This document shows positions 9,681 to 18,994 of a DNA stretch of 43,561 nt, piece after piece. The stretch covers positions 1 to 43,561 of the forward strand of contig CAMWYI010000002.1 of assembly GCA_947178455.1 (NCBI GenBank). The letters run 5' to 3'. A program made the position numbers and the translations under genes. Below the pieces are notes generated by a model that was not told the origin of the DNA, ran no database searches, and was given only the letters and a program-made list of their open reading frames with translations. This DNA comes from an uncultured Alistipes sp. Lineage in GTDB: Bacteria > Bacteroidota > Bacteroidia > Bacteroidales > Rikenellaceae. How positions within the stretch are numbered: position 1 is the first letter of the stretch; every line of letters starts with the position of its first letter.

Positions 9681-10964
9681 GTGTTGGAAGATACGACCCA
9701 TTGGATTGTCTGTCACGATTTTACGGCCCACTTGGCCGTATTGTGCGCCGTATCGTTCGTGTTGCTTTGCGTTTCGGCATTAGTTTCGGGAGCCGAAACC
9801 TCGTTTTTCTCTCTCACGCACAACGACGTACACCGGCTCAAACAGATGCAGACCAAAGCCGCCGACGCCGTATTGCGGTTGTTGAGCAACGTCGATTTAC
9901 TGCTGGCCACGATTCTCGTAATCAACAATCTGGTAAACATCTGCATCGTCATCCTCACGGCCAACATCATCGACACGCTGTTCTCGTTCGCGCGGTTCGA
10001 GTTTCTGTTCAAGACGGTGCTCGTCACCTTCCTGCTGCTGCTTTTCGGTGAGATTCTGCCCAAAGTGTTCGCCCAAACCGCGCCGCTGCGCTTCGCCTCG
10101 TTCGTAGCACGGCCGCTGCTGCTGTTCCGCAGCATCTGCTACCCGCTCTCCTATATCTTGGTGCACACCAGTAGCCGCATCAGCGAAAAAGCCGCGCACA
10201 AAAGCGAAATCTCGCTCGACGAACTGGCCGATGCGGTGGATATGACGCGCAACGCCACGCCCGAAGAGCGGGTGATGCTCTCGGGAATCGTCAATTTCGT
10301 GAACACCGAAGTGCAGGAAATCATGAAACCGCGCGTCGACATCACGGCCCTCGAACTGACCGACGGATACGAAACCGTCAAGCGGACGATTATCGAATCG
10401 GGCTTCTCGCGCATACCGGTCTACGAAGAGGACATGGACAACATCCGCGGCACGCTCTACGTCAAAGACCTGATGCCCTATATCACGCACGGCAACGAAT
10501 TCGGCTGGCAGAAACTCGTCCGCAAGCCCTATTTCGTACCGGAACACAAGAAAATCAACGACTTGCTGGCCGACTTCCAGTCGAACAAGGTGCACATGGC
10601 CATCGTGGTCGACGAATACGGTTCGACGCTGGGGCTGGTTTCGCTCGAAGACATCATCGAGGAAATCGTGGGCGAAATCTCGGACGAAAGCGACAACGAC
10701 GAAAAACTCTACACGCGGCTCACGGCCAAATGCTATCTGTTCGAGGGCAAAACCCACATCGGCGACTTCGAGCGGATTCTGTCGCTCGACGAAGACACGT
10801 TTTCGGACGTACGCGGCGAGGCCGAAACCCTCGCGGGCATGATGCTGGAACTGAAACGCGACTTTCCGCGCAAGGGCGACACGTTCTCCTCGCACGGCAT
10901 CCGGTTCACGGTCGAGGAGATGGAGGGACACCGCATCGACAAAATCCGCATCAACCTGCCATGA
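9681..10964 (+). CDS. gldE: GldE-like protein, CNNM/CorC family with CBS domains (GTG start)
   Basis: N-terminal CNNM membrane region (SALVSGAETSFFSLT), CBS pair (MKPRVDITALE..., VDEYGSTLGLVSLEDIIEEIVGEI), C-terminal CorC_HlyC domain. Confidence 0.85.
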   Translation: MLEDTTHWIVCHDFTAHLAVLCAVSFVLLCVSALVSGAETSFFSLTHNDVHRLKQMQTKAADAVLRLLSNVDLLLATILVINNLVNICIVILTANIIDTLFSFARFEFLFKTVLVTFLLLLFGEILPKVFAQTAPLRFASFVARPLLLFRSICYPLSYILVHTSSRISEKAAHKSEISLDELADAVDMTRNATPEERVMLSGIVNFVNTEVQEIMKPRVDITALELTDGYETVKRTIIESGFSRIPVYEEDMDNIRGTLYVKDLMPYITHGNEFGWQKLVRKPYFVPEHKKINDLLADFQSNKVHMAIVVDEYGSTLGLVSLEDIIEEIVGEISDESDNDEKLYTRLTAKCYLFEGKTHIGDFERILSLDEDTFSDVRGEAETLAGMMLELKRDFPRKGDTFSSHGIRFTVEEMEGHRIDKIRINLP

Positions 10965-11644
10965 AACGGCTGATTGTCGAGCTGCCGCTCGCGTTCGACG
11001 AGGCTGCCGAGTGGGCCACCGATGACGAACGGGCGATTGCTGGCGGATTCGCGCCTGCACGCGCACGCGAATATCTGGCTTGGCGGGCTGTCGTCCGGCG
11101 CGAAATCGGCCGCGACGCCGCTATCGCCTACAACGCCGCAGGGGCTCCCATGCTGACAAATTATCCGCTGCATCTTTCGGTTTCGCATTGTCGGGGAGGG
11201 GCTGCCGATTCTCGGAAGCCGTCCAACGGTTCGGGACGGGTGGCTGTCGCCATTTCGGACGCACCCTGCGCCGTCGACATCGAGCCCGTCACCCGCAATT
11301 TTCGGCGTGCGATGCCCCGCTACCTCTCTCCTGCCGAACAACAATTCTCAGAAAATCCGCTTTTTCCGGCCGTCGCTTGGTGCGCCAAAGAGACCTTATT
11401 CAAGTATGCCGCAAGCACAACGGGCCGCTCGCTCGACCTGCTGCGCGACCTGCACATCGACCGCGTGCAGTTTTCCCAAAGCACGCCCCACGATACACCC
11501 TGCGGTACACCCTGCGGTACACCCTGCGGCATCCCTGAAAACATCCCCCGCGGCACGCTTTTCGCCCATATTCTGAACGAAAAACCGATTGTCCTGCGCT
11601 TCTACGAATACGAAGGTTTCGCAGTCGTTTGCTTGTTCGAGTAA
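10961..11644 (+). CDS. 4'-phosphopantetheinyl transferase superfamily protein
   Basis: ATG overlaps gldE stop; LHLSVSHCRG, VAISDAPCAVDIEPVTRNF, AWCAKETLFKYA motifs of Sfp/AcpS superfamily. Confidence 0.85.
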   Translation: MKRLIVELPLAFDEAAEWATDDERAIAGGFAPARAREYLAWRAVVRREIGRDAAIAYNAAGAPMLTNYPLHLSVSHCRGGAADSRKPSNGSGRVAVAISDAPCAVDIEPVTRNFRRAMPRYLSPAEQQFSENPLFPAVAWCAKETLFKYAASTTGRSLDLLRDLHIDRVQFSQSTPHDTPCGTPCGTPCGIPENIPRGTLFAHILNEKPIVLRFYEYEGFAVVCLFE

Positions 11645-11673
11645 ATCGGGAGCAGAGGTTTTTGGCGGATTAT

Positions 11674-11704
11674 TTTGGTTTTTCGGAATTACTGCGTATA
11701 TTTG
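11674..11704 (+). promoter_or_regulatory. Bacteroidetes-type promoter (-33 TTTG / -7 TATATTTG) for tRNA-Cys
   Basis: TTTG at 11674-11677, exactly 19 nt, TATATTTG at 11697-11704 (consensus TTTG-N19-TAnnTTTG), ~90 nt upstream of tRNA. Confidence 0.7.
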
Positions 11705-11793
11705 CAACCTCCGACGGAGCATTTCTCGCACTCCTCATCCTCTTACGAGCGATTTTTCGACGGTCGGGAGGGGGCAAGAAACGAAACATTCAG

Positions 11794-11864
11794 GGTCTGA
11801 TGGCCGAGCGGTTAGGCAAAGGTCTGCAAAACCTTGTACAGCGGTTCGATTCCGCTTCAGACCT
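11794..11864 (+). tRNA. tRNA-Cys (anticodon GCA)
   Basis: GGTCTGA/TCAGACC acceptor stem, GCC-GAGCGGTTA-GGC D arm, AAGGT-CTGCAAA-ACCTT anticodon arm, AGCGG-TTCGATT-CCGCT T arm. Confidence 0.95.
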
Positions 11865-11882
11865 CACCGAAACAGCGTTACA
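11851..11882 (+). repeat. att direct repeat, left copy (tRNA-Cys T-arm to terminator stem)
   Basis: tccgcttcagacctcacCgaaacagcgttaca. Confidence 0.9.
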
Positions 11883-11904
11883 GGAATTTGTAACGCTGTT
11901 TCCT
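11871..11904 (+). terminator. Terminator-like hairpin after tRNA-Cys, inside the element's left end
   Basis: AACAGCGTTACA-GGAATT-TGTAACGCTGTT, 12-bp perfect stem followed by a weak T tract. Confidence 0.65.
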
Positions 11905-11908
11905 TTTG

Positions 11909-11932
11909 AATTTGTACGGTATTTGTACGGCA
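11909..11932 (+). repeat. Arm-type repeat, left end
   Basis: AATTTGTACGGTATTTGTACGGCA; two ~11-bp units (ATTTGTACGG). Confidence 0.8.
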
Positions 11933-11998
11933 ATTGCTATCAGGAGATCAATCCCTAAATAAATCAAAGCAATAGGCATGTGTTGAAAGACATCATAT

Positions 11999-13780
11999 TC
12001 ATCCTAACAGTTTTTCCTCTATTAAGTCTAATATTGAACCGATCTCTGTATCAACATTATCAATGTTCATATAGTTGATTAATTTATAATATTCACCTTT
12101 TCGCATCGGATACGGAAATTTCGAAATTTGGACAAAATTATCCATTAAAATATCTAAGAAACGGCTCATCTTTTTATTGCTTGTAAAAGAGTCCCAAAAT
12201 AATTTTTGAGTTTCTGGAGTTGCCCTTATAAAAGTCTTGTACTTTTCTTCATCACCATCAAATAAAAAATCCGTTATTGCGTTCTGCTTAGATTTCATAT
12301 ACATTTGATAATATATATTATCCACACCGTCAAGATATTGCATAAAAAATTGATCGACAACATCCAATGTTATGAAATAATTTTCAATTTCATACTTTTT
12401 CCATTTGCAAATTGTTAAATCTTCGGGATATCCATCTACTTTGATGCATTTTGCATCAGAATCAAACACTCCAACACCTATAAAATCAGGAATTAGTTTT
12501 TTTATTGCTGTAAAATGTTGAACAAAAATAGTGTTATAGTATCCTTCCTTTCTATCAACAATATTTTCAATATCGTTGTCGGCTACTGGATTCTGAATAT
12601 AATAATAGTTTAGGTCTCCTTCCAACACAGCTAATGCTTTATCTTTACCTAACAATTTCGCAAATGCTTTCAATATAGATATATCTGTTGAGCCTTCAAC
12701 ATATAATATATTGTGAGTGATAGATGCTTTATAATAATGCTCTACCCCAAACTCTTTCAAAAGAGGTTTAACTTCTTTATTTTTATCCGATATGATTTTG
12801 GCTTCGCCGTCTAAAATCATTGCAATACTATTGTCAACAGCCTCATTTAATACCACTTCACTGTGTGTGGCAATAACTAATTGAATATCATTCTGACTTG
12901 CAACATCATTTATGAGCGCATAAACTGTTTTCTGTTTAATAATTTCCAAATGGGCATCCGGTTCATCCACAAGTATGACAGACGATTTGTGAGAATACAT
13001 ATATGACAGCAACAACAATATTTGGAGCGCACCTCGACCTGCGGAAGCAATATCAAGAGTTTTTTTGTTATCACGATGTTTATATGATAAATCCAACACT
13101 CCTTTGGCTGCATTGAATTGGGGTTGCTGAATATGCATGCCAAATAATTTTTCCATCCACTTTACAATCTCAGTCCAATTATCGGAGTTTTCGGTTGATA
13201 TATTAAAGCAGAGATTTCTCAATACCTCTGAAGTCATACCTTGCCCCATTAGAAAGTTTACGCGTTCCGGTTGATGTCGAACTTCTTCGATAGCAATACC
13301 TGACATGGAATATAATAAATTAACAGGTAGTTGCGTAGCTTTGTCAAGAACATTGCTATCCTCAATTAATACCCCAGTAGGCTTGCAATATATCATCTCT
13401 GAGCTTTGCTGAGTAAACTCAATAGGACAATCATATACTACATTATTTATCAATAAACCTAAAGTAATTGTCACGGGGATAAGTTCCGTGCTACCTTTAC
13501 GCACTTCACTGTTGTTCCATAGAAAACGGGCATTCTGAACTGGTAGTTGATAAAGATTTAACCTATTGATAGGTACCCCATATCTAATACGCCCTTTGGA
13601 TTTTCCCTTCGAAATATGCCAAGTTTTGATACCCAACGACCACAACGCAAAGGCTTGCAGTATAGATGTCTTACCAGCATTATTAGGGCCAATTAATACA
13701 GTAGGGTTTGTGAGATTTATTTTGATATTCTTCCCAAATATCTTAAAATTTTCAATAGCAATGTATGTTACTCGTATCAT
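11999..13780 (-). CDS. OLD-family AAA ATPase with C-terminal TOPRIM domain (ATP-dependent endonuclease-like)
   Basis: 593 aa; LIGPNNAGKTSIL Walker A, SAGRGALQILLLL signature-like, SVILVDEPDAHLE Walker B, VIATHSEVVLN; TOPRIM ILYVEGSTDISIL and GVFDSDAK, EIENYF. Confidence 0.85.
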   Translation of the reverse strand: MIRVTYIAIENFKIFGKNIKINLTNPTVLIGPNNAGKTSILQAFALWSLGIKTWHISKGKSKGRIRYGVPINRLNLYQLPVQNARFLWNNSEVRKGSTELIPVTITLGLLINNVVYDCPIEFTQQSSEMIYCKPTGVLIEDSNVLDKATQLPVNLLYSMSGIAIEEVRHQPERVNFLMGQGMTSEVLRNLCFNISTENSDNWTEIVKWMEKLFGMHIQQPQFNAAKGVLDLSYKHRDNKKTLDIASAGRGALQILLLLSYMYSHKSSVILVDEPDAHLEIIKQKTVYALINDVASQNDIQLVIATHSEVVLNEAVDNSIAMILDGEAKIISDKNKEVKPLLKEFGVEHYYKASITHNILYVEGSTDISILKAFAKLLGKDKALAVLEGDLNYYYIQNPVADNDIENIVDRKEGYYNTIFVQHFTAIKKLIPDFIGVGVFDSDAKCIKVDGYPEDLTICKWKKYEIENYFITLDVVDQFFMQYLDGVDNIYYQMYMKSKQNAITDFLFDGDEEKYKTFIRATPETQKLFWDSFTSNKKMSRFLDILMDNFVQISKFPYPMRKGEYYKLINYMNIDNVDTEIGSILDLIEEKLLG

Positions 13781-13859
13781 AATTATAATTACATTATTCG
13801 TTTAACTTAGCATTCGTTTTTGAAATCTCCATCTATTTTTCAATGCCGGTTTCTAAAAT

Positions 13860-16634
13860 TCAATTAGTAAGTTTCTGATAGCATTGCAGGAGAAGGGTGA
13901 CAATTTGGCTTTCGTCGAGATTTTTGTCGAAACCGTAAGCTTCCATTACTGCGGCATCATTAGCACGGTGCGCTTTCAACAACTCCGGAAACAGTATCAT
14001 TTTACCGTACATGTCGGCCAAAGTTGCGTCCGGATATTTTTCGCGGGCATTCAATATCGCCTGTGCCGTCTGTTCTATTTTCTCCGTCTGCTCCGGTGTA
14101 ACTGCGGGCCAAGGGAAATTGTTATAAACGATATCCTTTGAATAACGGTAGTCGCTTTTTAATCGTCCGCAAACAACCCGTGTCCACGCATTATGAACCG
14201 AGGAAATCAATACGCCGAAATGATATAATGTGGCATCAGGAATAAGATGCGCTGAATCACTGCACAAAACATTTGGCGCCATAAAGCCAATGGGGACATA
14301 TGCTCTTTTCTCCGATGATACTCTCGGTATTAGCAGATAATTCTTTTTGGGCATATTTTCAACATGAAAACGAAGAGGTCGTTCTGCCAATTTAACTGTT
14401 CCGGCACTCTTGCTTGCCAAACGAAACTTCTGTACCGCATTTACCCGCTTCATACATTCGGGCAATTTCAACAACTCTACCGGATTCGCATCGCCGAGCC
14501 ACAGACACCAGCGCGGACGGCAGTTGATAAATTCATCCGAACCATACCAATGCTTAAAGAATTTTTCGGATGCCGGTTCTTTGCGAACAAACACCTCTTT
14601 TTCCTCATCGCTGAACAGATAAAATCCTCCGTCGATAGGTTTGTTTCCGATACCTATCTCCGGAATATCGCATAATGCCCGTGAACGACTCTCGACGAAG
14701 ATATTTTCACCGGCAATCAAATAGCCGTTGATATTAGCAACCTCACGTATAGTATCGCAGTCGTAAAGTTTGCGTTTGTTTTTGGATGTACTCATCGAAA
14801 ATCCGACTATTACGCAATGTACATGCGCCTTTTGGCTGGCTTCACTATCCCAGATAAACGTTCGCCATGCAAAATCGATATGCACCCCCGACTCCATCAG
14901 CGGTTTCCATAGATTGGCGACCTGCTCACCCTGCGTGACGGAATTCGTGGATACAAGCGCAACCTGAATAGCCGGATTCTTCGACATCAGTTCCTGCGAT
15001 TTTTTGTACCAACCTGCGACATAATCTAAATTACCGACATTTTTCCACTTTGTACCGAAGATAGTCTGCAAATCATCTTTCTGTTCTCCCGACATAATAC
15101 GGGCTCCGACAAAAGGTGGATTTCCCATGATATAATTCAACTCGTCGGCAGGAACTACCTCATTCCAATCCATGCGCAGAGCATTGCCCTCGCGGATATT
15201 GGTGTAGGTTTTCAATGGTAGTGGGTCGAGGTTGAAGCCGACAATTTCGTCGGTTTCTTGCATCATCTGCGATTCGGCAATCCATAATGCTGTTTGCGCA
15301 ACTGAGCAGGCAAAATCATTAATCTCGATGCCGTAGAATTGGTTGATAGATAATTTTATAGGGTTAGTAATACCTCCCATAAGGCGATCTGCTCCGTATA
15401 GAATACGGAGCACCTCATTTTCAAGTTTTCGCAGCGAGGTATAAGATTCCGTAAGGAAATTGCCTGAACCGCATGCAGGATCGAGAAATTTGAGAGATGC
15501 CAGTTTATTCTGGAATACGAGGGCCTTTTCACGTTTGATCTTGGCCACGGACAACGCTTTCACGGCTGCAAGTTCGGCCTTTAACTCGTCGAGGAAAAGC
15601 GGATCGATGACTTTGTGGATATTCTCAATGGAGGTATAGTGCATACCACCCTTACGGCGTGTCTCAGGATTCAGCGTCGATTCAAAAACAGCACCGAAGA
15701 TAGTCGGCGAAATCTCCGACCAATCGAAATCATCACTGGCACGTTGCAGAATCAAGGTACGGATTTCGTCGTTAATACGCGGAATCTCTATATCTCCGGA
15801 AAACAGACCTCCGTTGACATAGGGAAATGCCGCCAATGCTTCGTCCATGTATTCATCCCTATCTTCGGGGCGCATATCGAGTACCTGAAACAATTCAATC
15901 AACTTGCCGCGAAACTCCGAAGCCGGAAATCTCACCATATAGTCATGGAACATATTCTTGGCCCCGAAAATGCCTGCATCCTCGGCATAAAGACAGAATA
16001 CCAACCGAACACACAGTTTATTCAGCGATTTTTGGCTTTCGGGACTATCGGGATTCTTGTATTCGCGCAGAATCTTATCATAAAGCACACCGACAATCTC
16101 ACCCGCCTGTATACTAACCTCCAATTCTTTTTTGATGTGTTGCTGCGTATCGTCGACAAGGAATGCCAGTCGCATGTACTCTTTTTCAAGATCGGCTAAC
16201 CGGATTATTTCAGGAGCGGCATTCGGATGCTCCATATCGTGAACCTCGAAAGTCGTGAAGTTGCAAACTACAATCCAGCGCGGGTATTCCGATACCGGCA
16301 ATCCTGCAGCATAGCGGCGAGCCTGTTGATACGGTGTGAGCATTGCGCCATCCGATTGTTTTGCTTTCATCGTCAAATCTACATGAGAACTTTTTTGCTC
16401 AATCAACACTTTGGTCGTCGAGATATAAGCATCAATAAAGTCGGAGCCTTTCTCTTTCGTAATAGTCTTAACAGGCAACTCAAATTCAATAATAGAGGAG
16501 GGATTTTGAATACCAAAGACATTTTGCAACAAGTCGAACCAAAATTTTTGGCTTTGCCCTTTCTCATAACCTTTATCTATCCATTGAGCAGCAAATTCTT
16601 TTGCAGCTTTCTTCCGTTGTAAGTCAATCCCCAT
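13860..16634 (-). CDS. MmeI-like (Type IIL) single-chain restriction-modification enzyme, 924 aa
   Basis: N-terminal D-x10-EQK nuclease-like motif (DAYISTTKVLIEQK); SAM motif FLDPACGSGNFLTES; catalytic NPPFVGARIMS; STNSVTQGEQVANLW; size close to MmeI. Confidence 0.82.
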   Translation of the reverse strand: MGIDLQRKKAAKEFAAQWIDKGYEKGQSQKFWFDLLQNVFGIQNPSSIIEFELPVKTITKEKGSDFIDAYISTTKVLIEQKSSHVDLTMKAKQSDGAMLTPYQQARRYAAGLPVSEYPRWIVVCNFTTFEVHDMEHPNAAPEIIRLADLEKEYMRLAFLVDDTQQHIKKELEVSIQAGEIVGVLYDKILREYKNPDSPESQKSLNKLCVRLVFCLYAEDAGIFGAKNMFHDYMVRFPASEFRGKLIELFQVLDMRPEDRDEYMDEALAAFPYVNGGLFSGDIEIPRINDEIRTLILQRASDDFDWSEISPTIFGAVFESTLNPETRRKGGMHYTSIENIHKVIDPLFLDELKAELAAVKALSVAKIKREKALVFQNKLASLKFLDPACGSGNFLTESYTSLRKLENEVLRILYGADRLMGGITNPIKLSINQFYGIEINDFACSVAQTALWIAESQMMQETDEIVGFNLDPLPLKTYTNIREGNALRMDWNEVVPADELNYIMGNPPFVGARIMSGEQKDDLQTIFGTKWKNVGNLDYVAGWYKKSQELMSKNPAIQVALVSTNSVTQGEQVANLWKPLMESGVHIDFAWRTFIWDSEASQKAHVHCVIVGFSMSTSKNKRKLYDCDTIREVANINGYLIAGENIFVESRSRALCDIPEIGIGNKPIDGGFYLFSDEEKEVFVRKEPASEKFFKHWYGSDEFINCRPRWCLWLGDANPVELLKLPECMKRVNAVQKFRLASKSAGTVKLAERPLRFHVENMPKKNYLLIPRVSSEKRAYVPIGFMAPNVLCSDSAHLIPDATLYHFGVLISSVHNAWTRVVCGRLKSDYRYSKDIVYNNFPWPAVTPEQTEKIEQTAQAILNAREKYPDATLADMYGKMILFPELLKAHRANDAAVMEAYGFDKNLDESQIVTLLLQCYQKLTN

Positions 16635-16784
16635 GATTAAATACTTATAGCAATCGTTGAACTATACCGAATTCAAAATCTCTTTCCAAAATGCAATACG
16701 GTGTATCGTTTGTAAAGATAAGGAGAATTTAATAGTAATAAAAATAAAACAGTTAGTTACTTTTGTTATAATCCCAATTGGCAG

Positions 16785-17453
16785 TTAGTTACTTTTTATT
16801 TCATCGACTTTGCTATCTAATGCTTCAACCTCAAACTTCTTTAGTCTCACTTGTTCTTCTAACTGGACTTTACGTTGTATGGTTCGTTCATATTCTTCAA
16901 CATCTTTCTTCATTCGGCGGATTTTTGTGTTATCGCGATGTAGTTCGAATATTTCTTCCAGTTCGGCAATGCGGTCAGAGGTCGCTTCGCCTTTCATTTT
17001 GATATAGCGGTATTTCAGGTCGTTGTCGATGCGGTCGTAGTTCGGTCTGGCAGTCCAATACAGCATCGTGCACAGCAGCACGATTGCCGACATCATGCCT
17101 ATCATCGTCCAGAATACTCCTTTCGATTCGATGGCGAGCGATATGCTGTGCTGCACGATTCTCGGCGGCAATTCGGTGAGGATTTCAATCGATTCGACAG
17201 ATGTTTGCAAGTTATCTATTCCAGCTTTGGTCTTTATATTGTTTTGTTCGATGTTATCCAATTGTCCGGCAAGCTGGGTTATTATTGCCCGTTGCTGTTC
17301 TTGTTCGGAGCGAACGATTTGTTCTATTCGTTGCAGCAAATCCGTATCGATCGATTGGTTATTCTTTGCCGACAGTTCGGTTTTGATGGTTTTCACCATC
17401 GTCTCCTTGAGGTCTTCATACATTTCGTAAGACATCATATTGTTTTCTTTCAT
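16785..17453 (-). CDS. Coiled-coil protein with one TM segment, mobilization-module associated
   Basis: 222 aa; Gln/Glu-rich N-terminal coil, TM MIGMMSAIVLLCTMLYW, charged C-terminal coil; immediately downstream of relaxase. Confidence 0.65.
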   Translation of the reverse strand: MKENNMMSYEMYEDLKETMVKTIKTELSAKNNQSIDTDLLQRIEQIVRSEQEQQRAIITQLAGQLDNIEQNNIKTKAGIDNLQTSVESIEILTELPPRIVQHSISLAIESKGVFWTMIGMMSAIVLLCTMLYWTARPNYDRIDNDLKYRYIKMKGEATSDRIAELEEIFELHRDNTKIRRMKKDVEEYERTIQRKVQLEEQVRLKKFEVEALDSKVDEIKSN

Positions 17454-17473
17454 AACAAATTGTCGATTTAAGT

Positions 17474-18556
17474 TTACAATTTCATTTTCGGTTTATTCTC
17501 TTTTCGGTCTCGCAGCTTGCGTTTTCGCTCCATGGCTGCTACCGCCATTGCTTCGGCAACCGTGTTGAGCAGTGCCGTAATGCGGGCGATATGTTCTTCG
17601 GGGCTTTCGCCGGGTTTGCGTTGGAGTTGAGTTGCAGACAATCCGACAGGCGAATCGTTGGGCGGTAACGGCAACGTGCCAATATTACCGCCGAAGTTTA
17701 TCGAATCGGTAGCAATTGGCCCTTTATTCCCGCTTCCGCCTGCATTGCCAAATAAGTCAGTAAATGCCGAGCGATAATTGCCTATGGCCGCATGGAAGCC
17801 CTTTGCATGCGTCGCCCGATAGTGGGTTTGTTGTTGTGCTTGTGCAAAGTGCCGGTTCAACTTCGAATAGCTGAATTGCCGGTCGATCTTCGAACCAGAA
17901 AACTCGAAACTGTTTTTGCTGAACAACACCCCTTGTTTTTGATTGGTCGAACCGCAATACTTATAACGCACAGCAATATCGTGCTCTTTCAAATGTTTTT
18001 CCAAGTCATTCCAGCTTCGGGATTGAGGCAATGCTGTTTTGATTGCGTCATATATTTCGTATTTGGTTTTGTCGGGTTCCCGCAAGCGTTCCCGACGTAC
18101 CGATTCTTTGTCCGGCGCAAGGTGCAATCCGTATTTCTCAGTCAATGCACGGCAAACCTTGGCATTGCGGATTTTCATATTCTTGTCCGAGATGGTCTGC
18201 CCGTTGTTCCCTACCCGATTATAGACTAAATGGCAGTGCGGATGCGGTTGGTCGAGGTGGCGCACCAGCAGATACTGTGTATCGGTAATTCCCATGCGCT
18301 GCATATACTCTTGGGCAATATCGAGCATCAAAGCGTCAGTCATTCGCACGTCGTCTTTCGGAGAAAACGAAAGGGAGATGTGCCCGACAGTATTCTTGAT
18401 ACGCGGGTTCAGTAGTGTTTGGTCTTTGAAGTCCTGCACCATTTCCCAAATATCGGGCGGGGTTACTCTTTCAGCATCGAGAATGCGCGATTGCTTTTTT
18501 ATGACATATCCAACCGTTCCGGCGAATGATGTTCCTGCGATGATTTTACCGATCAT
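17474..18556 (-). CDS. Relaxase/mobilization nuclease
   Basis: GTSFAGTVGYVIKK N-terminus, GHISLSFSPKD, LDQPHPHCHLVYNRV histidine triad-like motif. Confidence 0.9.
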   Translation of the reverse strand: MIGKIIAGTSFAGTVGYVIKKQSRILDAERVTPPDIWEMVQDFKDQTLLNPRIKNTVGHISLSFSPKDDVRMTDALMLDIAQEYMQRMGITDTQYLLVRHLDQPHPHCHLVYNRVGNNGQTISDKNMKIRNAKVCRALTEKYGLHLAPDKESVRRERLREPDKTKYEIYDAIKTALPQSRSWNDLEKHLKEHDIAVRYKYCGSTNQKQGVLFSKNSFEFSGSKIDRQFSYSKLNRHFAQAQQQTHYRATHAKGFHAAIGNYRSAFTDLFGNAGGSGNKGPIATDSINFGGNIGTLPLPPNDSPVGLSATQLQRKPGESPEEHIARITALLNTVAEAMAVAAMERKRKLRDRKENKPKMKL

Positions 18557-18905
18557 CGCGAAGAACCCTTAATAGAACCTCGATGCTTGCCACAATAGCC
18601 GCATGGCGAGACACTATCCCCGTAAATCCTCTTGCATGGGCGAGGCGGGTGAGTTGGTTCAGGTTGCGGGCCAAGCCTTTGAGTTGGGACATGAAGTCGA
18701 GATGTTCGCGGCGCAGACGCTCGCGCACACGACCGGCAGCTATCAACTGCCGGAGAACTTCTGCTGTTCCATGACCGGAGGTGCGGACAAGCGATTTCAA
18801 CTTGAAGTAGTGTTCGGCATCGAGCCGTAACGATAGCAGGTATTTCTTGCGGCGGCCCTCGCTTATGGCAGGTCGTCCGCCTTTGTTAAGCGGTATTTGT
18901 TGCAT
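18546..18905 (-). CDS. MobC-like mobilization/relaxosome protein
   Basis: NKGGRPAISEGRRKKYLLSLRLDAEHY RHH-like N-terminus, LKGLARNLNQLTRLAHARGF C-terminal motif; overlaps relaxase start. ATG at 18905 preferred over the longer ORF to 18992. Confidence 0.82.
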   Translation of the reverse strand: MQQIPLNKGGRPAISEGRRKKYLLSLRLDAEHYFKLKSLVRTSGHGTAEVLRQLIAAGRVRERLRREHLDFMSQLKGLARNLNQLTRLAHARGFTGIVSRHAAIVASIEVLLRVLRDDR

Positions 18906-18961
18906 AGGTTGATTTTGTGTTGATAGACCAGCGGGATGTTGCCACCGAACAGCGGCAGCAC

Positions 18962-18980
18962 GTTTTTGTACTACAAAAAC
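18962..18980. repeat. Perfect inverted repeat upstream of mobC; candidate part of oriT
   Basis: GTTTTTGTA-C-TACAAAAAC. Confidence 0.5.
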
Positions 18981-18994
18981 ACAAACTTGCATTA

